From NCBI RefSeq assembly GCF_040529335.1, contig NZ_CP159534.1:248001-312000 (forward strand): a stretch of 64,000 bases of DNA, written 5' to 3'. A program made the position numbers and the translations under genes. The stretch is from Streptomyces sp. HUAS MG91 (GTDB lineage Bacteria; Actinomycetota; Actinomycetes; Streptomycetales; Streptomycetaceae). The notes below the pieces were generated by a model. It saw only the letters and a list, made by a program, of their open reading frames with translations. It was not told the origin of the DNA and ran no database searches. This document shows, one piece after another, positions 24,277-33,009 of the stretch. Positions within the stretch are counted from its first letter, which is position 1. The number at the start of each line of letters is the position of its first letter.

Positions 24277-27093
24277 ATGGCACGCAGCGTCACATCAGGG
24301 TCGGGACATGTGTCGCCGTCCGCCGGCTCCGGGGTTCTGTTGGTGGGCCGCGAGCGGGATCTCGGGCTCGTCTCCGGGCTGTTCGGTGCGCGGCCGGGCG
24401 GGGCGCTGCTGCTGTCCGGGGAGCCGGGAGTCGGCAAGTCGGCTCTGCTGGACGCCGTCGCCGCGGCCGCCGCGCAGGACGGCACCCGGGTGCTGCGGGC
24501 GGCGGGAGCCGAGTTCGAGGCCGACATCAGCTACGCGGCGCTCCACCAGATCCTGCTGCCGCTCCAGGAACTCCTCGACGGGCTCGGCGCGCCCGGCCGG
24601 GACGCCGTACGTGTGGCCCTCGGTCTGGGTGTGGGTCCCGCCCCGGAGCGTCTGGTCGTCTGCGCGGGTGTGCTGGCGCTGTTGCGGGCGGCGGCCGAGG
24701 ACGGGCCCGTGCTGCTGGTCGTGGACGACCTGCCGTGGGTGGACCGGGCGAGCGCCGCCGTCCTCGGCTTCGTCGCGCGGCGGCTGGCCGGCGACCGCAT
24801 CCGGTTCCTCGCCGCGTCCCGCACGGGCGTCCCGAGCTTCTTCGACGGCAGTGGGCTGCCCGCGCACGAACTGGCCGCCCTGGACGCGGAGTCCGCCGCG
24901 TGCCTCGTCGATCTGCGCTTCCCCGACCTGGCCCATCCGGTGCGCCTGCGGCTCCTGGAGGCCGCGCAGGGCAATCCCCTGGCCCTGCTCGAACTGCCCG
25001 GCGCGCTGCGCGCGGAGCAGCGCCGGGCCCGGGAGGTGCTGCCGGCCGTCCTGCCCCTGGGCGAGCGTCTGCGGTCGCTGTTCGTCTCCCGGGTCCGGGC
25101 GCTGCCCGAAGCGACCCGCACGCTGATGCTGCTCGCCACCCTGGACGGCAGCGGTGACCTCGGCGTGCTCTCCGCCGCCGCGCGGGAGAGCCGGGGTCAC
25201 GGGGACCTGCGGGACCTGGACCCGGCCGAGCGGGACGGGCTGGTCCGGGTCTCCTCGTCGCCGCGCCGGCTGGTGTTCCGGCATCCGCTGATCATGTCGG
25301 CCGTCGTCGAGGTCGCCACCAGCAGCGGGCGGCGCGCGGCGCATCGCGCCCTGGCCCGGGTGCTGGCCGGCCGGCCGGAGCAGCGCGCCTGGCACCTGGG
25401 AGAGGCGACCCTCCAGCCGGACGAGGAGGTGGCGCGGCTCCTGGAGCGTTCCGCGCGGCGCGTCCTGGACCGGGGCGACGCGGTGGCGGCGATCGCGGCG
25501 CTCACGCGGGCCGCGGATCTCAGCCCGCTCGACGCCGACCGGGCCCGCCGGCTGTCCGAGGCCGCGTATGTGGGCGCCGAGGCGATCGGCGCGCTGCACA
25601 GCGCCTCGGCGCTCCTGGAGGACGCTCGGCGCGCGGACCCGGGGCACAGCGGGTCGCTGCGGTCCGCGACGGCCGCGGTCCAGCTCGTCCTCAACGGCGA
25701 CGGCGATCTGGCGACCGCGCACCGCCTCCTGGTCGGCGCCATCGAGCAGGGCGACCACGGCTACGACGCCGAGGACCCGGCGCTCGTCGACGCGCTCCAC
25801 ATCCTCCTGCTGCTGTGCAACTACGGCGCCGACGAGGAATGGTGGGCGCCGTACTACGCGGCCGTCGCGCGGCTGCGTCCCGCTCCCCCGCCGCTGCTGC
25901 TGGTCGCCGCCCGCACCTGGGGCGATCCGGCGCACGCCGACGCGGGGACGCTGCGCGCGCTCGACGACATCATCGCGGGCATGCGCGAGGAGACCGATCC
26001 GGCCCGAGTCGTGCGGGTGGGGACGGCCGCCCTGTATCCGGACCGGCTGCCCGCGGTGCGCGAGGCGGCCTGGCGGCTGGTCCGGCAGGGGCGCGAGGGC
26101 GGTGCGGTGCGGCGGCACATCGGCGCCCTGCTGCACCTGTGCCTGGACGACTACCACCGGGGTGACTGGGCCGGGGTCCTGGAACTGTCCGAGGAGGGGC
26201 TCGAAGCCTGCTCGACATCCGGGTACACCGTCTGCACCTGGTTCTTCCAGTACACGAAGGGTCTGGTCACCGCGTCGCGCGGGGAGACGGCGACCGCGCA
26301 CGCGCTCGCCGAGGCGATGACGAACTGGGCGGCGCCCCGGGGCATCAGGGAGGCGGTGCACTGCGCGTTGCACGTGCACGCGCTCGCGGACATGGCGGAC
26401 GGTGACTTCGACGCGGCGTTCGGACGGGTGACCGCGATCAGTCCGGCCGGGAGTTTCCCCCCGTACGTCGCGCACGCGTCGTGGGTCTTCTTCGATCTGG
26501 TGGAGGCGGCGGTGCGCACGGACCGGCGCGCGGCGGCGGTCGCGCACACGGACGCGCTGCGCGGGACGAACGTCGCCGCTCTGTCGCCGCGTCTGGCGCT
26601 GCTCGCGGACGGCGCTCGGGCGCTGGTCGCGGAGGACGACGCCGAGTCGGCACGGCTGTTCGCGCGGGCCCTGGCGACACCCGAGGCGGAGCGGTGGCCG
26701 TTCGCCGTGGCACGGGTGCGGCTGGCGCAGGGCGAACGGCTGCGCCGCGCCCGCGCGCTGTCCGATTCCAAGGCCCCGCTGGCCGCCGCGCTCGGCGCCT
26801 TCGAGCGGTTGGGGTCCGTCGCCTGGGCCGAGCGGGCCCGCAAGGAACTGCGGGCGGCGCGCGGGTTCGTCGCGCGTACGGACGACGGGCGCGGTGCGGC
26901 GCTGACCGCGCAGGAGCGGCAGATCGCGGAGCTCGCAGCCACCGGCCTGACGAACAAGCAGATCGCCGGGCGGCTGTTCCTCTCGCACCGCACCGTCGGC
27001 GCCCACCTGTACCAGATCTATCCGAAGCTCGGGATCGCGTCGCGGACGGCGCTGCGGGACGCTCTGGAGTCGCCGGACGTCACTCCAGGGTGA
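24277..27093 (+). CDS. Large ATP-binding LuxR-family regulator (LAL)
   Basis: A 938-residue regulator of the MalT/LAL group. It has Walker A SGEPGVGKS at residues 47-55, Walker B VLLVVDDLPWVD near residue 153, a long helical TPR-like middle (about 300-850) and a C-terminal LuxR helix-turn-helix (LTAQERQIAELAATGLTNKQIAGRLFLSHRTVGAH). LALs switch on pathway or efflux genes upon ligand and ATP binding. The divergent DHA2 exporter is the likely target. The frame extends far upstream but is antisense to the exporter; ATG 24277 is the sensible start. Its end overlaps the convergent TetR gene by 14 bp. Confidence 0.92.
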   Translation: MARSVTSGSGHVSPSAGSGVLLVGRERDLGLVSGLFGARPGGALLLSGEPGVGKSALLDAVAAAAAQDGTRVLRAAGAEFEADISYAALHQILLPLQELLDGLGAPGRDAVRVALGLGVGPAPERLVVCAGVLALLRAAAEDGPVLLVVDDLPWVDRASAAVLGFVARRLAGDRIRFLAASRTGVPSFFDGSGLPAHELAALDAESAACLVDLRFPDLAHPVRLRLLEAAQGNPLALLELPGALRAEQRRAREVLPAVLPLGERLRSLFVSRVRALPEATRTLMLLATLDGSGDLGVLSAAARESRGHGDLRDLDPAERDGLVRVSSSPRRLVFRHPLIMSAVVEVATSSGRRAAHRALARVLAGRPEQRAWHLGEATLQPDEEVARLLERSARRVLDRGDAVAAIAALTRAADLSPLDADRARRLSEAAYVGAEAIGALHSASALLEDARRADPGHSGSLRSATAAVQLVLNGDGDLATAHRLLVGAIEQGDHGYDAEDPALVDALHILLLLCNYGADEEWWAPYYAAVARLRPAPPPLLLVAARTWGDPAHADAGTLRALDDIIAGMREETDPARVVRVGTAALYPDRLPAVREAAWRLVRQGREGGAVRRHIGALLHLCLDDYHRGDWAGVLELSEEGLEACSTSGYTVCTWFFQYTKGLVTASRGETATAHALAEAMTNWAAPRGIREAVHCALHVHALADMADGDFDAAFGRVTAISPAGSFPPYVAHASWVFFDLVEAAVRTDRRAAAVAHTDALRGTNVAALSPRLALLADGARALVAEDDAESARLFARALATPEAERWPFAVARVRLAQGERLRRARALSDSKAPLAAALGAFERLGSVAWAERARKELRAARGFVARTDDGRGAALTAQERQIAELAATGLTNKQIAGRLFLSHRTVGAHLYQIYPKLGIASRTALRDALESPDVTPG

Positions 27094-27754
27094 GCAGTCC
27101 CGTCGCGGAGAGGTGCAGCGCGCGGCCGAGCCGTTCGGCGAAGTCGACCTTGGTGTCCGCGAGTTCGGGGTCCTGCTGCGCCTCGATCACCGCCGGTGAG
27201 GGGTGGGCGAAGGGCCACAGGCCCGCGGTGTACAGGACGGTCAGGGAGACCAGTTCCCGGGCGGCGGCCGGGGACAGCGCGGGCAGGTGGCCGCGCAGCA
27301 GTTCCGCCAGGTCTTCCAGGAGCCGGGTGTGGACGCGCTTGAAGTCGCGCACCGACTCGGCGGAGATGTTCCGTTCCAGTTCGGTGCCGAGTGCCGCGAA
27401 CAGTTCGCACAGCAGGGCCCGGCCGGCCAGTGAGCGGGCGAGGACGTCCGTCACGGCCCGGGGCGACGCGGCCGGGTCCGCTCCTTCCCGGGCCAGCTCC
27501 GCGGGCAACTCCTCGATCCATCGCGCGAGTTCACGGTTGAGCAGTTCGAAGAAGACGGCTTCCCTGGTCTCGAAGTAGCGCACCACGTTCGTCTTCGACA
27601 GTCCGACCCGCCGGCTCAGCTCCCGCAGGCTGATGTCGCGTACGGGCAGCTCCGCCAGCAGTTCGGCCGCGGCTTCGAGGATGGTCTGCTTGCGGACCTC
27701 GCGCTGCTCGGCGCTGCGCGCGCGCCGGAAGTCCGTCGGCCGGTCGTCTGTCAT
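27080..27754 (-). CDS. TetR-family transcriptional regulator
   Basis: A 224-residue repressor. A helix-turn-helix lies at residues 20-70 (QTILEAAAELLAELPVRDISLRELSRRVGLSKTNVVRYFETREAVFFELL). The C-terminal domain is helical and similar to tetracyclic-repressor C-domains with a SLTVLYTAGLWPFAHPSP segment. ATG 27754 follows GAGGAAG; longer frames are antisense extensions. It lies directly after the SDR gene on the same strand with an 80-bp gap, and the strong dyad upstream of the SDR (28688-28733) is its probable operator. Confidence 0.92.
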   Translation of the reverse strand: MTDDRPTDFRRARSAEQREVRKQTILEAAAELLAELPVRDISLRELSRRVGLSKTNVVRYFETREAVFFELLNRELARWIEELPAELAREGADPAASPRAVTDVLARSLAGRALLCELFAALGTELERNISAESVRDFKRVHTRLLEDLAELLRGHLPALSPAAARELVSLTVLYTAGLWPFAHPSPAVIEAQQDPELADTKVDFAERLGRALHLSATGLLTLE

Positions 27755-27834
27755 CGTCGCTTCCTCGGGTCCCTCGTCGCGACCCGCACCCGGCGCCGCC
27801 TGCGGCAACCCTACGCCGCACCGGGTGACGCGGA

Positions 27835-28653
27835 TCAGACGGACTCGCTCACCGGGAGCCACTCGGCGTCCGAGGCGGCCCGCTCGGCTGCCGCGCGGGC
27901 GGCGACGGCCGCGGCGTCCTTGCCGAGCAGCAGTCGCAGCGGCGGCTCGTCGGCCTCCGCGATGTCGAGCAGAACCCGGGCGATGCGGTCCGGGTCGCCC
28001 GGCTGCTTGCCGTCCTGGCTGCGGATGCCCTCGACGGAGGCGCCGACGACGCTCCGGTAGGGCTCGCTGATCGGCGGGGTGGTCATGGAGGAGCCGGCCC
28101 AGTCGGTTCGCATGCCACCCGGCTCGGCGACGGTCACCTTGATGCCGAGCGGGGCGACCTCCTTGGCGAGGACCTCGGAGAAGCCTCCCACGGCCCACTT
28201 GGCCGTCTGGTACGCGCCGAGGCCGGGCACGCCCACCCGTCCGCCGACGGAGGAGATCTGGATGATGTGGCCGGCCCCCTGCTCGCGCAGGACGGGCAGG
28301 GCCGCCCTGGTGACGTTGACGACGCCGAAGAGGTTCGCGTCGATCTGGTCGCGGAAGGCCTGCTCGGAGGTGTCCTCGATGGCGGCCATGTCGGCGTAGC
28401 CGGCGTTGTTCACGACCACGTCAAGCCGCCCGAACGCCTCGACGGTTCGCTCGACGGCGTTACGTGCGGCGGCCGGGTCGGTGACGTCCAGGGTGACGAG
28501 CCGGACCCGGTCGCCGTACTTGTCCGCGAGGTCGGCGAGGGGCTCGGTGCGCCGGGCGGTGGCGGCCACCCGGTGTCCGGCGGCCAGCGCCGCCTCGGCG
28601 AGGGCGCGGCCCAGCCCGCGGGAACTGCCTGTGATCAACCAGGTCTTGCTCAT
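27835..28653 (-). CDS. Short-chain dehydrogenase/reductase (classical SDR)
   Basis: A 272-residue oxidoreductase. It has the Rossmann TGSSRGLGRAL motif at residues 8-18, Asp in TLDVTDP (cofactor choice), NNAG at residues 87-90, catalytic Ser in IQISSVGG and the YxxxK motif YQTAK. Arg residues after beta-2 (TARRTEP) favour NADP(H). The last 60 residues form a variable C-terminal region. It is probably transcribed together with the TetR gene behind it and repressed through the dyad in its leader. Confidence 0.93.
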   Translation of the reverse strand: MSKTWLITGSSRGLGRALAEAALAAGHRVAATARRTEPLADLADKYGDRVRLVTLDVTDPAAARNAVERTVEAFGRLDVVVNNAGYADMAAIEDTSEQAFRDQIDANLFGVVNVTRAALPVLREQGAGHIIQISSVGGRVGVPGLGAYQTAKWAVGGFSEVLAKEVAPLGIKVTVAEPGGMRTDWAGSSMTTPPISEPYRSVVGASVEGIRSQDGKQPGDPDRIARVLLDIAEADEPPLRLLLGKDAAAVAARAAAERAASDAEWLPVSESV

Positions 28654-28687
28654 GAAACTGCCTCGTTTCCATCCCGTACCAAATAAA

Positions 28688-28733
28688 AGGCCGGTGGACC
28701 TTTATACGTTCCACGGTAAAGGTCCAGTGGCCT
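28688..28733. promoter_or_regulatory. Large inverted repeat upstream of the SDR-TetR operon
   Basis: Seventeen-base arms beginning AGGCC and ending in GGACCTTTA, with 2 mismatches and a perfect inner TGGACCTTT/AAAGGTCCA, are separated by 12 bp. It lies 35-80 bp before the SDR start and is A/T-rich against its surroundings. Likely TetR operator. Confidence 0.6.
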
Positions 28734-28890
28734 CTTGTCCAGCGACCACTTGTCCGGCGGCCTTCGTCCAGCAACCTCCCGTCCGGCCCGGGGAAGTCAG
28801 TCGATCGACGGATCCCGGGGGCGGAACGGAGACACGACACTGGGGCCGACCACCACACCCGAGCCACACCTTCGGAAAGGACCGCACACC

Positions 28891-29364
28891 ATGACGGTCA
28901 TCGACAGCCCCCTGCCGGACAAGGAACGCGCGATCGCGGGCGAGGCCCTTCAGGCGACGCTGGTCGACCTTCTCGATCTGTCCCTGGTGGCCAAGCAGGC
29001 GCACTGGAACCTGTACGGACCGCGCTTCCGCTCCATCCATCTGCAGCTCGACGAAGTGGTCACCACGGCCCGCGACTTCGCGGACGCGGTGGCGGAGCGG
29101 GCCGCCGCGCTGGGGGTCAGCCCGGACGGACGGGCCGCCACGATCGCCGCCACCAGCGGCGCGCCCGCCTTCCCGGCCGGCTGGACGAAGGACACCGTTG
29201 CCATCGACGCGCTGGTCCGGACGTTCGCCGCCGTCATCGCGCGGGCCCGCACCCATGTCGAACTGACCGGCCCGGCCGACGCCGTGACTCAGGATCTGCT
29301 GATCGGGCTGACCGCCGCGCTGGAGAAGCAGAGCTGGATGTTCCAGGCCGAGAACAGGACCTGA
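28891..29364 (+). CDS. dps: Dps-family ferritin-like DNA-protection protein
   Basis: A 157-residue four-helix protein. Helix 1 contains AKQAHWNLYGPRF, the conserved His and Trp of the inter-subunit ferroxidase site, followed by helix 2 with HLQLDEVVTTARDFADAVAER, which supplies the Asp and Glu ligands. The C-terminus is short, without the Lys-rich tail of DNA-binding Dps. Dps dodecamers store iron and remove peroxide. ATG 28891 is preceded by GGAAAGGA. A second, longer Dps lies at 52521-53078. Confidence 0.92.
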   Translation: MTVIDSPLPDKERAIAGEALQATLVDLLDLSLVAKQAHWNLYGPRFRSIHLQLDEVVTTARDFADAVAERAAALGVSPDGRAATIAATSGAPAFPAGWTKDTVAIDALVRTFAAVIARARTHVELTGPADAVTQDLLIGLTAALEKQSWMFQAENRT

Positions 29365-29389
29365 CGGGACACGAAGGGCCCGCGGCGGA

Positions 29390-30316
29390 TCAGCCGGCGG
29401 CATCCAGCCGCGTGGCGAAGTAGTCCGTGAGCTTGTCGACGGCCTGGTCGATGTACTCCTTCTTGTCGTACAGGTCGACGTGGCTGGCGCCCTCGATCCG
29501 GTGCAGCTCCGCGCTTCCGGTGGCACGCTGGTGCGCCTCGACCGCCATCCAGGCGGTGACGGCGCGCTCCCCGATGATCTGGAGCACGGGGCGCGGCCCG
29601 ATCAGCGGAACGGCGAAGAAGGCGTCGTAGAAGGCCAGTTTGTCGATGCTCTCCCAGGCCAGGAACCTGGCGGACCGCTCGTGCGCTCCGCGCGCGGTGC
29701 AGTAGTACTCGAAGCCCTCGACGCCGTGGTCGCCGCCGAGCGCGCGGGCCTGCTCCGCCGTCTCGGGGAACATCGTCATCACGCCCGGGTCGGTGCCGCG
29801 GGCGGCGGCGGTCCGGGCCTGTCCGGCCGCGTCCAGCAAGGACTGGAAGACGGCCGGGTCCTGGCCGCCGTCGGCGCCGAGGCGGAACTGGCGGGACGGG
29901 TCGGCGGTGGAGACCGTGGCCACGGCGCGGACGCGATGGTCGCCGCCGGTGGCGGCCAGCGCATAGCCGCCGGAGGCGCAGATGCCGAGCAGCCCGATCC
30001 GCTCGGCGTCGACCTCCTCACGGGTGGTGAGGTAGGAGACGGCGGCCTTGAAGTCCTCCACACGCTGCGCGGGGTCCTCCAGGCCGCGCGGGAGTCCGCC
30101 CGATTCGCCCTGGTGGGCGGCGTCGAAGGCGAGCGTCACGAAGCCGCGCTCCGCCATCAGCCGCGCATAGGTGCCGGACGTCTGCTCCTTCACTCCGGTG
30201 CCGGGGTGACCGACCACCAGCGCGGGCCACGGACCGGAACCGGCCCGATCGGGTGTGTAGAGGTGGGCGGCGATCTCGATGCCGGCGCTGTCGAAGGTGA
30301 CGCTGGATCTGGCCAT
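29390..30316 (-). CDS. Dienelactone-hydrolase-like alpha/beta hydrolase
   Basis: A 308-residue protein. The nucleophile elbow is GICASGGY (near residue 117), a Cys nucleophile as in dienelactone hydrolases, after the oxyanion GHPGTGVKE loop. The acid is likely the Asp/Glu region near IGERAVT, and the His is in GASHVDLYDKK. Residues 60-80 (AFDAAHQGES) match YcjY-type enzymes. ATG 30316 has GGGAGAG upstream; the frame further upstream is spurious. It is divergent from the second Bax-inhibitor-1 gene, with one copy of the 21-bp element between them. Confidence 0.88.
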   Translation of the reverse strand: MARSSVTFDSAGIEIAAHLYTPDRAGSGPWPALVVGHPGTGVKEQTSGTYARLMAERGFVTLAFDAAHQGESGGLPRGLEDPAQRVEDFKAAVSYLTTREEVDAERIGLLGICASGGYALAATGGDHRVRAVATVSTADPSRQFRLGADGGQDPAVFQSLLDAAGQARTAAARGTDPGVMTMFPETAEQARALGGDHGVEGFEYYCTARGAHERSARFLAWESIDKLAFYDAFFAVPLIGPRPVLQIIGERAVTAWMAVEAHQRATGSAELHRIEGASHVDLYDKKEYIDQAVDKLTDYFATRLDAAG

Positions 30317-30484
30317 GGGGCACTCTCCCTGATCTGCGATGTCGGGTGTCTTCGATGCCTGGAGGACTCGGTCCGTCCTGAACACGTTTCTACGATCGCA
30401 GGGGCCGACGCCTCCGAAAAGAGACAGATTCCTGCCCGGGAAAGAACCTTCCCCCTCACATGTAACCCCCTTGCCCTCGTATTC

Positions 30485-30505
30485 GTCACCTGTCAAAGTG
30501 GTGAC
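30485..30505 (+). promoter_or_regulatory. Element copy 4: GTCACC-n9-GGTGAC
   Basis: The best palindrome of the set: GTCACC and GGTGAC are perfect complements around a 9-bp spacer TGTCAAAGT. It lies 59 bp before the Bax-inhibitor-1 start. Confidence 0.5.
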
Positions 30506-30563
30506 GCATAGAGCTTGTCGCTTCGCCCGTACGCCGCCGAATCGGCGGTCCAGGAGGAATGCC

Positions 30564-31388
30564 ATGAAGAGCACCAACCCGGTCTTCGCCCGCTGGGGCG
30601 CCGGCCGCGCCCAGAGCCCGGCCGCGGCCGAGCCCGTGACCGGCTTTCCCGCCAACCCCTACGCCACCGCGGGCGTCGCCGTCGCCGACAGGGACACCGT
30701 CACGTCCGCGATGACGGTGGACGACGTGGTGGTCCGCACCGCGACGACGCTGGGCACCGTCGTGCTGGGCGCGGTGCTGTCGTGGCTGCTGCTGCCCGTC
30801 GACGAGGCCACCATCGGACGCTCGTACGGGATCGCCGTCGGTGCCGCCCTCATCGCCTTCGTCCTGTCGATGATCCAGGCGGTGCGGCGGACGCCGTCCC
30901 CGGCTCTGATTCTCGGATACGCGGCGTTCGAGGGCGTGTTCCTCGGTGTCCTGTCCAGCGCGACCTCCACCTACATCGCGCCGGGTGTGGTCGTCCAGGC
31001 GGTACTCGGCACCTTCGCCGTGGCCGCGGGCATGCTCATCGCCTACCGCATGCGCTGGATCCGGGTGACGCGCCGGTTCACCGGGATCGTCGTCTCCGCC
31101 GCCACCGGATTCGTCCTGCTGCTGCTCGCCGACTCGCTGTTCTCGGCCTTCGGCGCGGGCGGCGGCCTGGGCTTCCACAGCGGCGGTCTCGGCATCGCCT
31201 TCGGGGTCGTGGGCATCCTGCTCGGCGCGTGCTTCCTCGCGCTGGACTTCCGGCAGATCGAGGACGCCGTCGCCTTCGGCGCACACCGGGACGAGGCCTG
31301 GTTCGCCGCCTTCGGCCTCACCATGACGCTGGTGTGGATCTACCTGGAGGTGCTGCAGGTGCTGACCATCTTCAACAGCGACAACTGA
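30564..31388 (+). CDS. Bax inhibitor-1/YccA family membrane protein
   Basis: A 274-residue integral membrane protein with seven likely helices after a 60-residue soluble N-terminus. The C-terminal block LDFRQIEDAVAFGAHRDEAWFAAFG, then LTMTLVWIYLEVLQVL, is the canonical BI-1 signature. ATG 30564 follows AGGAGGA. It is the paralogue of 14722-15606 but keeps the consensus better. The promoter region contains the perfect GTCACC-n9-GGTGAC element, linking it to Ohr and the molybdo-oxidoreductase. Confidence 0.9.
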   Translation: MKSTNPVFARWGAGRAQSPAAAEPVTGFPANPYATAGVAVADRDTVTSAMTVDDVVVRTATTLGTVVLGAVLSWLLLPVDEATIGRSYGIAVGAALIAFVLSMIQAVRRTPSPALILGYAAFEGVFLGVLSSATSTYIAPGVVVQAVLGTFAVAAGMLIAYRMRWIRVTRRFTGIVVSAATGFVLLLLADSLFSAFGAGGGLGFHSGGLGIAFGVVGILLGACFLALDFRQIEDAVAFGAHRDEAWFAAFGLTMTLVWIYLEVLQVLTIFNSDN

Positions 31389-31473
31389 CAGCACAGACAG
31401 CCCGTCAGACAGACAGATCCCCACACCTGAATTGAGGTGCCGTGGTCCGGTGGGACTCCCTACCCTCGGCACC

Positions 31474-32088
31474 ATGCACCACGAATCCGCCCTGCTGAAC
31501 GTCATCGACGTGGAAGCCACCTGCTGGGACGAGCAGCCTCCGCCCGGCTCCGTGCACGAGATCATCGAGATCGGTCTCACCGTCGTCGACATGTCGGCAG
31601 GGCGCCGCGTGTCCCGGCATCGCGTCCTGGTCCGCCCGGCCCGGTCGACGGTGAGCGCCTTCTGCACCGAACTGACGGGACTGACCCGGGCCGAGGTGGA
31701 CCGGGGCGTCACCTTCGCCGAGGCGTGCCGGATCCTCGTCGAGGAGTACGCGGCCGGAGAGCGGCCCTGGGCGAGCTGGGGCGAGTACGACCGCCGGCAG
31801 TTCGCCCGGCAGAGTCGCGCCGACGGCGTGGCCTACCCGTTCGGCCGTCCCGCGGAGCGCACCCACACCAACGCCAAGGCCGTCTTCGCCGCCGCCTACG
31901 GGCTGCACAAGAAGCCGGGCATGGCCCACGCACTTCAGCCGGCCGGACTGCCGCTGGAGGGGCGCCATCATCGCGGCGAGGACGACGCGTGGAACATCGC
32001 CGCGCTCGTCCTCGATCTGCGGGGCCGCGGGGCATGGCCGGGCACGACCGCAGGTGGCCAATGCCTGTCCAGGGATCACGAAGCCTGA
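31474..32088 (+). CDS. DEDD-family 3'-5' exonuclease (DnaQ/ERI-like)
   Basis: A 204-residue nuclease. Exo I is NVIDVEATCWD (Asp and Glu metal ligands). The HEIIEIGLTVVD strand follows, and Exo III is HHRGEDDAWNIA with His and Asp, giving the DEDDh pattern. The HHRGEDDAWNIA and CTELTGLT motifs resemble the ERI-1/KapD group rather than polymerase proofreading subunits. ATG 31474 has no good ribosome site; TACCCT lies close upstream, so translation may be leaderless. Its last three codons and stop are inside a perfect 24-bp terminator stem. Confidence 0.87.
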   Translation: MHHESALLNVIDVEATCWDEQPPPGSVHEIIEIGLTVVDMSAGRRVSRHRVLVRPARSTVSAFCTELTGLTRAEVDRGVTFAEACRILVEEYAAGERPWASWGEYDRRQFARQSRADGVAYPFGRPAERTHTNAKAVFAAAYGLHKKPGMAHALQPAGLPLEGRHHRGEDDAWNIAALVLDLRGRGAWPGTTAGGQCLSRDHEA

Positions 32089-32127
32089 GGGGGCATGCGC
32101 ATCGCGCATGCCCCCTCAGGCTTCGTG
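32077..32127. terminator. Perfect 24-bp hairpin terminator overlapping the exonuclease stop codon
   Basis: Arms of 24 bases pair without mismatch around a 3-base loop (ATC). The left arm encodes His-Glu-Ala-stop of the exonuclease. The structure lies between two convergent genes and can serve both. Confidence 0.9.
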
Positions 32128-32140
32128 CACGGGCCGGCCG

Positions 32141-32731
32141 TCAGAGCGTGCCGGTGCGCAGTTGGCGGGTCTTCCAGCCCAGCAGCCCCGCCTGGACGAT
32201 GAAGAAGACCCCGCCGCCCGTGGCGTAGACGGACAGCACGTCGAGGGACGGATCGTCGCCCGCGGCCTGGATGTTGTAGAAGACCCCGACGAGGAACGAC
32301 AGACCGCCAGCGATCAGCATGGGCCACTGCTTGCCCAGTTCGGGGCCGCGCCGCCGGATCCCCACGGTCACCTGGGCCGCACCGGAGAGGACGGCCCAGG
32401 CGCCGAACACGTGCAGCACCGGCGCGACACCGCCCGCCCCCGCGATCCCCACGGCGACGGCGGCCAGGGTGCTCAGCACTCCGTTGAAGGCCGTGACCCG
32501 GCGCTCCGAGCCGTCGGGCAGGGTCCGGTGGTCGATCAGCGAGGACACCGCGTCGATCAGCGGATAGGCGACGAGCAGGGTGATCGCGAGGGCGTCGACG
32601 TTCTCGTGGGCTCCGGCGAAGACGAACGCCCACACCACGGCCAGGACGCCGCGGCCCAGGTACAGCTTGAGCAGAACGGAACGTTCGGCGGTCGTGGTGG
32701 GCGCGGGCGGCGCAGGGGTCTGCGTACTCAT
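32141..32731 (-). CDS. Six-helix membrane protein (DUF308-like)
   Basis: A 196-residue membrane protein. A hydrophilic Pro/Thr-rich 15-residue N-terminus is followed by about six transmembrane helices, the last ending in a QAGLLGWKTRQLRTG tail. Small, Gly/Ala-rich helices in pairs resemble the HdeD/DUF308 group, whose function is mostly unknown; acid-stress roles are known in enterobacteria. It converges on the exonuclease and is divergent from the coiled-coil/winged-helix gene at 33010. Confidence 0.8.
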   Translation of the reverse strand: MSTQTPAPPAPTTTAERSVLLKLYLGRGVLAVVWAFVFAGAHENVDALAITLLVAYPLIDAVSSLIDHRTLPDGSERRVTAFNGVLSTLAAVAVGIAGAGGVAPVLHVFGAWAVLSGAAQVTVGIRRRGPELGKQWPMLIAGGLSFLVGVFYNIQAAGDDPSLDVLSVYATGGGVFFIVQAGLLGWKTRQLRTGTL

Positions 32732-32896
32732 GACGGTTCGGCCTTTCTCAGGGGCGATGGAGGAGGAAGGGGTGGGTGGTCCGGTCGGTGCCGGGCCGGA
32801 ACGGGGTGGTACGGCGTCAGCCTCGTCGTGGCATGTGTGTCCCGGCTACCGTCAGGTGACTGCCGGGGTCGGTCACACCTGCGTATCGTGGAGAGT

Positions 32897-32918
32897 GAAC
32901 ATGCCTGGAGAACATGCC
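32897..32918. repeat. Direct repeat GAACATGCC with 13-bp period
   Basis: Two exact 9-bp copies spaced 13 bp start to start, about 100 bp upstream of the gene at 33010. This could be a binding site for a protein that recognises direct repeats. Confidence 0.4.
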
Positions 32919-32963
32919 GTCGGACCATCGGGTATCCACACGCATCTGCACGGCACCCGTCAC

Positions 32964-32982
32964 GTGGGTAGCATGCGCAGCG
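32964..32982 (+). promoter_or_regulatory. Conserved promoter block upstream of 33010
   Basis: GTGGGTAnCATGCnCAGCG, the same block as at 717-735, lies 27 bp before the GTG start. Confidence 0.45.
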
Positions 32983-33009
32983 ACATCCATATGGAGGGAG
33001 TGAACGGTT

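Noticed and set aside
27755..28198. N-terminal extension of the TetR regulator at 27080
   Set aside because: It reads antisense-like Arg-rich residues over the SDR gene; the ATG at 27754 has a good ribosome site.
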